Positions 1 to 5,763 of a stretch of 11,795 nucleotides of DNA are shown one piece after another. How positions within the stretch are numbered: position 1 is the first letter of the stretch; every line of letters starts with the position of its first letter. The notes beneath the pieces were generated by a model. It did not search any database and was not told the DNA's origin. It was given only the letters and a program-made list of their open reading frames with translations. Position numbers and translations under genes: made by a program. Origin of the DNA: Deferribacteraceae bacterium (GTDB lineage Bacteria; Chrysiogenota; Deferribacteres; Deferribacterales; JAISNW01); the NCBI GenBank assembly GCA_031278965.1, contig JAITJJ010000043.1:1-11795 (forward strand). The letters run 5' to 3'.

Positions 1-918
1 CTGAGACGATGCCTGTTTTTGAATAACCCGCGGTATACTGTCTTACGGTATCCAAACTCACGCTTCACTGTCAAAAATACATGCTCCGCTTTACTGCGAA
101 CCGATGATTTACGCCACTCCATATCACGCTCAGCATTCAGAAAACCTCCGGCTGCTTTCTGAAGAGTGCTCCGCCTGCGATTTATCCTGTAGTCCACCTT
201 GGATAAATGCTCATCTCTGACTGTCTCCTCCCGCTTATCCAAGCCGGTGTAACCGGCATCTCCATACAAAACACGGTCATCTGCCCTTATGAGTTTGTGC
301 GCTTCCGTTATATCAGGCTCATTGGCACCCGTTACTTCAAAACTGCGGGCATAACCGCTCTCGGCATCCGCTCCTGTATGATGCTTCAGACCAAAATACC
401 GCCGGTTGCCTTTCTTCGTCTGCTTCATCTCAGAATCCCGTTCTTTGCGCTCATTCCCGGTCGAACCCGGTGCATTTATGGGGGCCGCGTCAACTATCGT
501 CCCTCCCCTCATCATCAGACCGCTCCCATTTAATGCCCCGCGGATATGATTAAAAAATCCCTCCCCTATATTGTGTTTCTCCAATAAATGACGAAACTTC
601 AATAATATCGCCGCATCAGGAACCTGCTCCCCGGAAAAATCAGGACACATAAACCTGCGCATCGCATAACTGTCATATATCGCTTCCTCTGCTCCCTCAT
701 CGGAAAGATTGAACCGACATCGTAAAAGATACATCCGCAGCATCATCTCTATCCCCCTCGGAGGACGGCCCCTGCCTCCCTTCGAATAAAATGCCGCTAT
801 CATATTTATCCGCTTAAGACCGCGGAATTATCTTTTCCGTCATTTTCAAAAATCTTTCCCGCCCCGTAAGACGCTTCCGCATTGCATATTCTATATCCGT
901 AAATGTCTGCTGAAACAT
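1..918 (-). pseudogene. IS5-family (IS5 subgroup) DDE transposase, frameshifted, C-terminus beyond window edge
   Basis: This would cut and join the ends of an IS5-type insertion sequence. The start is ATG at 918 with a strong GGGGGAG ribosome site (923-929). The first 34 codons (MFQQTFTDIEYAMRKR...) read to a TAA at 814-816. The matching protein then continues in the next frame (LKRINMIAAFYSKGGRGRPP) without a stop to the window edge. From memory it matches the IS5 transposase throughout: the LLKFRHLLE block, TIVDA (first catalytic Asp, codon 489-491), YGDAGYTG (second Asp, 258-260) and R-(3)-E-(6)-K in RSKAEHVFLTVK (Glu, 84-86), followed by FGYRKTVYRGL. About 25-30 C-terminal residues should lie outside. 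The frame change is a single base. It could be an inactivating mutation, a sequencing error or, less likely, a programmed +1 shift. Family identity is near certain; activity is doubtful. Confidence 0.88.
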
Positions 919-960
919 AATCGCTCCCCCTTAATTACATCTGCCTTTGATGAGTTATAG
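1..960 (-). mobile_element. Partial IS5-type insertion sequence
   Basis: This is the element carrying the transposase above, cut by the left edge of the window. The transposase start at 918 implies that the right-hand terminus lies within the AT-rich stretch roughly between 935 and 1035. The opposite terminal inverted repeat is not in the window, so neither the exact end nor the target duplication can be fixed; 960 is only a nominal boundary. The element lies just beyond the 3' end of the MFS transporter gene and disrupts no visible gene. Confidence 0.6.
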
Positions 961-1039
961 TTTAACATATAAATTAAAATGGAAATTGCATTTACAAAAA
1001 ATATGCTAAAAATTCATCTTAAATCAGCCCTTACTTAGT

Positions 1040-2221
1040 TTATGCGCTGTCTTCCTCTTCCGCCAACGCTATATAGGAGAGATACCCTTTTCTCCCGCTC
1101 TTAAAATACCAGATAACCGGCGGTATCAGAATAGCCGCAACTATAATATATGTCAGCGTATAGGACAGCTTTTCTATCACAAAGCCGAGTATAAACGCCC
1201 CGGAACCCACCCCTATATCTATTGCCGTAAAGAGAGTGGCGTTTGCTTTCCCCCTGCGGGATTGCGGAACAACATTCATATTCATGGTGGCAAGGGTTGG
1301 CAGAACTATCCCTGCTCCACAGCCCGCGGCGGCTGCGGCAAAGTAAAAGAGAAAAGCTCCGCTCATAAACGCCAGAGCGATTAAGCCCATTATAAAAAAT
1401 GCAAACCCCGTGAGAATCAAGCGGTCGGGTCCTTTTAGGTCAAAAGTGTGCCTGACCCTAAAGCGGGATATAAGTATCCCTATGGCGTAAACCACAAAAA
1501 ACCACCCGGAGTTGCCTATACCGGTTTTATGGGAATACAGCGGCATAAACGTAACTATCCCCGCGTAGGAAAAGCTGAAACAGAACTGCAGGAGCGATAT
1601 CCCCAGAGAACGCCCTTCATAGAGAGCAAACGGAGAGAGGATAAACGGTTTTTTCTCCCTCTTTTCCTTTGGAAGCTTGAGAATCGCCACAAAAACCGTT
1701 CCCACAACCCCCATTGCCGCACTGCCGTAAAAGATCAGATTGAAGCTCCCCGTATGCTCCAAGATTAACACCCCCAGAGCAGGACCTGCCACCATAGCTA
1801 TGGGAAGCCCCATAGAGAAGTAGCCAAATCCTTCGCCCCGCTTTTTAAGGGGGAGTATATCCGTCACCGCCGCGGGTCCGGTGGTGGAAAAAGAAGCCCA
1901 GCTTATCCCATGCGCCACCCTCAGAAACAGGAGGGGGATTATGGCGGAAACCAGGGAATAGGAGAAGAACACCGCCGTGAATATTACGGAAGCGGACAAT
2001 AAGATGAATTTCCGGTTCAGGTTATCCACAGCATAACCTATAAAGGGGCGGCATATCAGAGCCGCAAAGGCAAAAGCGCTGACAACAATCCCCACATGGC
2101 TCTCGGCCAAACCGAGCACCTGTGTGGAAAATAGAGGAAGAATAGGGAGAAGGAGCATTATCCCCATTATGAGCAACAGATTTGAGATAAATAAAAGGAC
2201 AAAATTCTTAGTAAAAATCAT
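1040..2221 (-). CDS. MFS transporter (12-TM, drug/sugar efflux-like)
   Basis: This is an inner-membrane secondary transporter of the major facilitator superfamily. It starts MIFTKNFVLLFISNLLLIMG and is 393 residues long, normal for a 12-helix MFS protein. Hydrophobic helices run through the whole length, and a motif-A-like loop (GYAVDNLNRKFI) follows helix 2. A cytoplasmic basic loop (KLPKEKREKKP) lies near the middle, where the two six-helix halves join. The frame is open up to a GTG at 2332, but that extension (KLNYKKIENILSGLFNRNK) is hydrophilic, has no ribosome site and covers the probable promoter, so the ATG at 2221 is preferred. The ribosome site there is weak. It is divergent from the flavoprotein gene and may share its control. 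The substrate cannot be read from sequence; import or export of the reductase's substrate or product is only a guess. Confidence 0.85.
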   Translation of the reverse strand: MIFTKNFVLLFISNLLLIMGIMLLLPILPLFSTQVLGLAESHVGIVVSAFAFAALICRPFIGYAVDNLNRKFILLSASVIFTAVFFSYSLVSAIIPLLFLRVAHGISWASFSTTGPAAVTDILPLKKRGEGFGYFSMGLPIAMVAGPALGVLILEHTGSFNLIFYGSAAMGVVGTVFVAILKLPKEKREKKPFILSPFALYEGRSLGISLLQFCFSFSYAGIVTFMPLYSHKTGIGNSGWFFVVYAIGILISRFRVRHTFDLKGPDRLILTGFAFFIMGLIALAFMSGAFLFYFAAAAAGCGAGIVLPTLATMNMNVVPQSRRGKANATLFTAIDIGVGSGAFILGFVIEKLSYTLTYIIVAAILIPPVIWYFKSGRKGYLSYIALAEEEDSA

Positions 2222-2276
2222 GCGTGTAACCGTTATGTAAAAATAGTTATTATTGCGAAAAAAGCAAGCAACTTTA

Positions 2277-2305
2277 TTGCGGTTAAATAATCCGGATAAT
2301 ATATT
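2277..2305 (+). promoter_or_regulatory. Candidate promoter for the flavoprotein gene
   Basis: TTGCGG (2277-2282) and TATATT (2300-2305) are 17 nt apart, giving a sigma70-like promoter with a good -10 and a weak -35. It would start about 75 nt before the ATG at 2388. Its -10 shares the near-symmetric AATATATT with the opposing MFS -10, so the two promoters would compete. The 14-bp box at 2325-2338 lies downstream of this -10, a position suited to repression. Confidence 0.35.
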
Positions 2306-2338
2306 TTCGATCTTTTTATAATTTAATTTCACATGTTA
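2298..2338 (-). promoter_or_regulatory. Candidate MFS promoter with Crp/Fnr-type box
   Basis: On the minus strand the box TAACATGTGAAATT (2325-2338) is followed after 21 nt by a TATATT -10 (2298-2303). This centres the box near -40, the class II activator position for Crp/Fnr proteins. A box identical at 13 of 14 positions precedes the regulator gene with 20 nt spacing. The predicted start near 2291 would give a leader of about 70 nt to the ATG at 2221. The box and spacing are seen; binding is inferred. Confidence 0.4.
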
Positions 2339-2387
2339 TTATTTTACTGTTTCGCCCTATGTTATCTTCAAACACAGGAGGCGTCTT

Positions 2388-3914
2388 ATGAAAAGAAAGT
2401 TTATTGCAATTTTTATGTTCCTTTTAATCGCCGACTTTGCTTCCGCCAGAGAGTATGCGGCGGACATTGTGATTGTCGGAGGCGGCTGGTCAGGCCTGAT
2501 TGCCGCCGTGAACGCCCATCAGGCGGAGATAAGCACGATTGTGTTGGAAAAAGCTCCGGTTGTCGGGGGACAGGGTCCGTTCACGTCCGGTTCGGCAGGC
2601 GCCGGTCACCCGCTTGCAATAGCAAACGGCGGCGCTTCACCATCCCAATATTATCAGCAGTATATGGAGTTCCGCCATTATTTTGCAAACCCGAAACTGG
2701 TAAAACGTCTGGTCTATGAGATGGCAAATTCCATCAATTGGATGCAGAGTCTTGGGGTAAAATATGTCCCCGTCGGCTTTCAGCAAAATACAAGTCTTTT
2801 GCTCTATCCTGAACTTGGCGCGGGAGTTATTGAACGCTTCAATAAAATCCTCCGCAACAGCAAATATGTTAAGATACTGGTTGAAACCCGCGCTACAGAG
2901 CTTATTCAAGATTCCAGAGGCGCTGTTGTGGGCGTGCGGGGTGTAAACGCCGATGACGAAGAGATCGTTGTCCGTGCAAAATATACCATTATGGCAACCG
3001 GCGGCGATGTCAGAAAAGAGAGCATTGATAAGAAAAATCCATGGATGCGCGGCACGGAATACAAGCTCTTCGGCAACTTTAACGAGCTTAGAACCGGGGA
3101 CGGTCACGATATGTGCGAGGCTGTGGGCGCCCAGATGGATCAATATCACGGAATTGATACGGAGCATGCCCACCCGTATGGTCTGGAAGGGACAGACTAT
3201 AATCTGATAAGAACCGATCCGCGTCATCAGGCGATGTATATCTTCGGACGACTTCCGTACCTATGGGTAAACACCCGCGGTGAACGCTTCGCTGACGAGA
3301 GCAACCCGTTCATGTTCTTTCAGGCGCACAGGCTTATGGCGCAAGGAGGGATTTACTACTCCGTTTTTAATGAAGATGTAAAGCAGGATGTCATTAAAAA
3401 CGGCAATCCGGCTGATGGCGCCATCTCGTTTGTGGCGATCGGGCAGAAGCTGAACAAAGTGGACGAGGCTTTTGATCTGGGATATAAAACAAATTACGTA
3501 TTCAAGGCGAATACGGTTGAAGAATTGGCCAAAAAGACAGGGATCGATCCCAAAGCGCTGCGGGCGACAGTTGACCGCAACAATAAATTCGCCGATCAAC
3601 TTATGGATGACGAGCTTCTTAAGCAGCACTACTATCTGAAAAAAATGGACAGAGGTCCGTATTACGCCGTTAAGATGTATCATACTATCATCAATATGAA
3701 CGGCGGAGCCGTGTCTGATGAAAATCTGCAGGTGCGCCATAAAGACGGTCATCTGATTCCGGGGTTATATGTTACAGGGGTTATGATCGGCGGTCTGCAG
3801 TCCGACACATATCCTATGCCCCGCGTCAGCGGCGGAACGGATACAAGTTTTTCAATCTCCGCGGGTCGGATTATCGTTGATAATATAGCGCGGGAGCTTG
3901 GAAAAAAGAGATAG
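2388..3914 (+). CDS. Periplasmic FAD-binding flavoprotein, flavocytochrome c/fumarate reductase family
   Basis: This is probably the flavin subunit of a periplasmic reductase that passes electrons from a multiheme cytochrome to an organic acceptor. A Sec signal peptide (1-20, cut after DFASA) precedes the FAD dinucleotide fold: GGGWSG at 31-36, ribose-binding Glu54 (VLEKAPVVGG), ATGG at 203-206 and GDGHDM at 237-242. The C-terminal part has PGLYVTG (458-464) and the conserved PRVSGG (478-483). By eye against Shewanella Fcc3 (recalled), the substrate-clamp His (His432) and Arg (Arg479) are kept. The catalytic proton-donor Arg after the G-x-RF-x-x-E segment (298-304) is replaced by a hydrophobic run (SNPFMFF). 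The 508 residues match the flavin part alone, with no heme motif; the heme partner is probably the cytochrome at 4809-5174. AGGAGG at 2376-2381 fixes the start. The substrate is unknown; do not call it fumarate reductase. Confidence 0.87.
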   Translation: MKRKFIAIFMFLLIADFASAREYAADIVIVGGGWSGLIAAVNAHQAEISTIVLEKAPVVGGQGPFTSGSAGAGHPLAIANGGASPSQYYQQYMEFRHYFANPKLVKRLVYEMANSINWMQSLGVKYVPVGFQQNTSLLLYPELGAGVIERFNKILRNSKYVKILVETRATELIQDSRGAVVGVRGVNADDEEIVVRAKYTIMATGGDVRKESIDKKNPWMRGTEYKLFGNFNELRTGDGHDMCEAVGAQMDQYHGIDTEHAHPYGLEGTDYNLIRTDPRHQAMYIFGRLPYLWVNTRGERFADESNPFMFFQAHRLMAQGGIYYSVFNEDVKQDVIKNGNPADGAISFVAIGQKLNKVDEAFDLGYKTNYVFKANTVEELAKKTGIDPKALRATVDRNNKFADQLMDDELLKQHYYLKKMDRGPYYAVKMYHTIINMNGGAVSDENLQVRHKDGHLIPGLYVTGVMIGGLQSDTYPMPRVSGGTDTSFSISAGRIIVDNIARELGKKR

Positions 3915-3925
3915 CTTCCTCATAA

Positions 3926-3953
3926 AACCGGACTGCCCGGCGGCGGTCCGGTT
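3926..3953. terminator. Bidirectional hairpin terminator between convergent genes
   Basis: AACCGGACTGCC (3926-3937) pairs with GGCGGTCCGGTT (3942-3953) around a CGGC loop, a 12-bp stem with one G-T wobble. It lies between the stop of the flavoprotein gene (3914) and the convergent regulator, whose TAA (3952-3954) overlaps the stem. The minus-strand side is followed by TTTT; the plus side has only a weak pyrimidine tail. It probably terminates both transcripts. Confidence 0.75.
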
Positions 3954-4689
3954 ATCTTCTGAGAAACCGGGATCTTATTTCATAGCGGTAGTTTGAGCCG
4001 TATTCTTCATCCACCCAATCGTAAAGATCGTTAAATATATCCGAATGAATGTGTATGCTCCGGCTTCGGGATTTTTTGATTAACCCCGCCTCGCGCCACG
4101 CCGTAAAATATCTGGATACGGAAATGCTTGTGGAGCCTGTAAACGCCGCATATTCCTTGTTGCTGAGGGTGAGAGGAATCTTGTTCCACCCCTCGCTCAA
4201 TGCGTTATAGTTATACAGAAGGGATTTGAGGAACGCTTTAAGCCTCTCCTCCGCGGTTAAGCTGTAGTTTAGGATCATAGCCTCCGTAATGGATTCCATC
4301 TTTAGAATCATATAATGCGCAAACAGTTTAAAGCGTTCATGGTCGTTCAGCACATATTTTTCCCATTTGTCATCGTCCAAACTAAGAAGGGCGGAATCAC
4401 GGATAACATAGGCCGGCATATTGAGCAGATCCTGCGTAAAGCCGTCTATGTCGGATATGGCTCTGCCCGGTATGGCAAGAAGCGGAGTCCAGTTCTTCCC
4501 TGTAGCCACAGCTAAGCCGTGGGTGGCAAGACCTTTGACAACATAGTAACGCTTTGTATTTTCGCCCCCGTTTTGCAGAAGGGTTCCGCGTTTGACTGTT
4601 TCAATCCGCCCGTATTTGAAATAGATTTCCCGCAACTCGGGCGGTTCCTCCAGATATATCCACGGAGTTTGAAAACCTATCTGCCGCAT
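3952..4689 (-). CDS. Crp/Fnr-family transcriptional regulator
   Basis: This is a cytoplasmic DNA-binding regulator of 245 residues with the usual layout: a cNMP-type beta-roll sensor (about 20-110), a dimer helix (about 115-145) and a winged HTH (about 170-215, LSNKEYAAFTGSTSISVSRYF...EAGLIKKSRSRSI). It contains no cysteine, so it cannot carry an FNR-type iron-sulfur cluster; the signal could be a small ligand or heme. In the recognition helix (SISVSRYF) the Arg used by CRP and FNR is present, but the Glu four residues before it is Ile, so the operator is unlikely to be a standard TGTGA or TTGAT half-site. It lies between, and opposite to, the flavoprotein and cytochrome genes, and is therefore their likely regulator. 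The ATG follows AGGGG with 5 nt spacing. A box at 4738-4751 suggests self-control. Confidence 0.85.
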   Translation of the reverse strand: MRQIGFQTPWIYLEEPPELREIYFKYGRIETVKRGTLLQNGGENTKRYYVVKGLATHGLAVATGKNWTPLLAIPGRAISDIDGFTQDLLNMPAYVIRDSALLSLDDDKWEKYVLNDHERFKLFAHYMILKMESITEAMILNYSLTAEERLKAFLKSLLYNYNALSEGWNKIPLTLSNKEYAAFTGSTSISVSRYFTAWREAGLIKKSRSRSIHIHSDIFNDLYDWVDEEYGSNYRYEIRSRFLRR

Positions 4690-4711
4690 GCGATCCCCTA
4701 ATAAATATTAT

Positions 4712-4751
4712 AGTATATTATTTTTATTTTTTAAAACAATTTCATATGTTA
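4712..4751 (-). promoter_or_regulatory. Candidate regulator promoter with Crp/Fnr-type box
   Basis: On the minus strand the box TAACATATGAAATT (4738-4751) overlaps a weak -35 TTGTTT (4734-4739), followed after 16 nt by TATACT (4712-4717). The box centre falls near -40, as in the MFS promoter. It also lies 57 bp upstream of the cytochrome ATG on the other strand, so one box could serve both divergent genes. No clear plus-strand promoter was found for the cytochrome. Confidence 0.4.
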
Positions 4752-4808
4752 CCGCTTTGAATAGACCGAGGGATTAAGATGCCTCACGAAAAAACCTAAG
4801 GGGAAATT

Positions 4809-5174
4809 ATGAACCGGAAACTAATGTTGCTGCTCATTGCCGCCGTATTGACGGGAGCCGTCTTTGCGGCTGAAAAAAGGTCAGGGGAGATCACCGGAGC
4901 GCACGCCGAAGCGGAGCTTGGGTGCACCGATTGCCACGCAACGGATAAACCCGTAAAGAACGCCCCTCAAAGCTCGTGTATTGAGTGCCACGGCGACAGA
5001 TCAGACGAGACGCCAATGGTTCTGAAAGAGAAAAACGGGCTTGAATTCACTGTCAGTCCGCATAATTCCCATGCAGGACAGATCCGCTGCACGCTCTGCC
5101 ATAAATTGCACGGGAAATCAATACTGTATTGCAATGAGGCATGCCACCACGAATTTATCCTAACCGTCCCTTGA
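4809..5174 (+). CDS. Secreted tetraheme cytochrome c, heme subunit of a split flavocytochrome c
   Basis: This is a periplasmic electron carrier of 121 residues with a signal peptide (MNRKLMLLLIAAVLTGAVFA, cleavage after residue 20). Heme sites are CTDCH (39-43), CIECH (57-61), CTLCH (94-98) and CNEACH (108-113); the last has three, not two, residues between the cysteines. Spare histidines (32, 85, 88, 101, 114) could be the distal ligands. From memory, spacing and wording (HGKSILYC, PHNSHAGQIRC) resemble the N-terminal heme domain of Shewanella flavocytochrome c3, which there is fused to the flavin domain. It probably takes electrons from a membrane quinol-oxidising CymA-like protein and delivers them to the flavoprotein encoded at 2388-3914. 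AAGGGG at 4798-4803 supports the start. The assignment as tetraheme c is firm; the pairing with the flavoprotein is inferred. Confidence 0.88.
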   Translation: MNRKLMLLLIAAVLTGAVFAAEKRSGEITGAHAEAELGCTDCHATDKPVKNAPQSSCIECHGDRSDETPMVLKEKNGLEFTVSPHNSHAGQIRCTLCHKLHGKSILYCNEACHHEFILTVP

Positions 5175-5263
5175 GGAGAGAGCGATTAAACGGACAGCTT
5201 CAAGTAAGAGCGGATGTTCTTTAGAGGGGGGCGGAAAGGTTAATGCCGTTCGGATATAAGCGG

Positions 5264-5608
5264 CTATATCTTCTTTATCCTGCTTGCTTCAATCTCAACG
5301 CTTGTGAAATCTTTTTCAACCTCTCCGGTTATCTCAACCGGATCATTTTGGTCTGCCGAAATCCCTCTCCAAAGTTCATCATCTATCTCCACAACTATAT
5401 TTCCGGAATTGTCTGAAAACAGATACTTTTCGCCACCCAAAAACTTTTCAATCTTTCCCCTGATTATTACGGGGGTATCATCTTTAAGCTCTTTTGCGGC
5501 GGCAACAGTTACAAGCGCCGCAGACGGACCGGCATAACCTTCCTGAGCGCTGACAGCAGTACTGACAAACAAAAACGCCAAGCTTAAAGAGAATAAAAAC
5601 CGCACCAT
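5264..5608 (-). CDS. Periplasmic bacterial OB-fold (BOF, YgiW/YdeI-type) protein
   Basis: This is a 114-residue exported protein: a signal peptide (1-21, ending STAVSA) is followed by one OB-fold domain. The YgiW-type pattern is visible: a short lead (AALVTVAAAKELKDD), VIIRGKIEKFLGGEKYLFSDNSGNIVVEIDDELWRGI and then PVEITGEVEKDF...EIEASRIKKI to the end. Enterobacterial relatives are linked to stress and to binding of small cationic ligands; the role here is unknown. It is a single gene, convergent with the cytochrome and downstream of the mla operon, with its own strong promoter at 5642-5671. The ATG follows GAGG at a rather long spacing. Confidence 0.85.
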   Translation of the reverse strand: MVRFLFSLSLAFLFVSTAVSAQEGYAGPSAALVTVAAAKELKDDTPVIIRGKIEKFLGGEKYLFSDNSGNIVVEIDDELWRGISADQNDPVEITGEVEKDFTSVEIEASRIKKI

Positions 5609-5641
5609 AGCTGCAACCTCGCCTAATAATACCTCAATTGC

Positions 5642-5671
5642 TTAATAGCATAAAAAGATTGCCTGTGTCAA
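5642..5671 (-). promoter_or_regulatory. Sigma70 promoter for the BOF protein gene
   Basis: On the minus strand a perfect TTGACA (5666-5671) is separated by 18 nt from TATTAA (5642-5647), with a TGC extended -10 just before it. The start would lie near 5635, about 27 nt before the ATG at 5608. Confidence 0.65.
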
Positions 5672-5706
5672 AAATTATTTTCCCTCATAGACCGTTGATG
5701 CAGAGA

Positions 5707-5719
5707 TAACCTAAGGTTA
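5707..5719. repeat. Short perfect palindrome TAACCTAAGGTTA
   Basis: Two 6-bp arms (TAACCT/AGGTTA) flank a central A, in the gap between the mlaD stop and the BOF promoter, about 35 bp upstream of the -35. It could be an operator for the BOF gene or chance. No T-run follows, so it is not a terminator. Confidence 0.25.
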
Positions 5720-5763
5720 CGGCAAATAATCAATAGCATTCCGAGTGGCAAACCTCATCCAAA

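Noticed and set aside
207..533. 108-codon plus-strand frame in the left region
   Set aside because: It is antisense to the transposase, whose DDE motifs are clear on the minus strand.
963..976. Possible third copy of the 14-bp box (TAACATATAAATTA)
   Set aside because: Only 11 of 14 positions match, in AT-rich sequence near the end of the insertion sequence; chance is sufficient.
2222..2332. N-terminal extension of the MFS protein from a GTG at 2332
   Set aside because: It is hydrophilic and unlike an MFS N-terminus, has no ribosome site, and spans the candidate promoter elements.
2637..3227. 196-codon open frame on the minus strand opposite the flavoprotein
   Set aside because: It is antisense to a strongly supported gene, with no family resemblance and no ribosome site.
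2388..3914. Naming the flavoprotein fumarate reductase or urocanate reductase
   Set aside because: The catalytic Arg of those enzymes is not seen at the aligned place, so the substrate cannot be assigned.
5253..5270. GATATA/TATATC hairpin as terminator for the BOF gene
   Set aside because: The stem is AT-rich and 6 bp, overlaps the stop codon and has no T-run after it.
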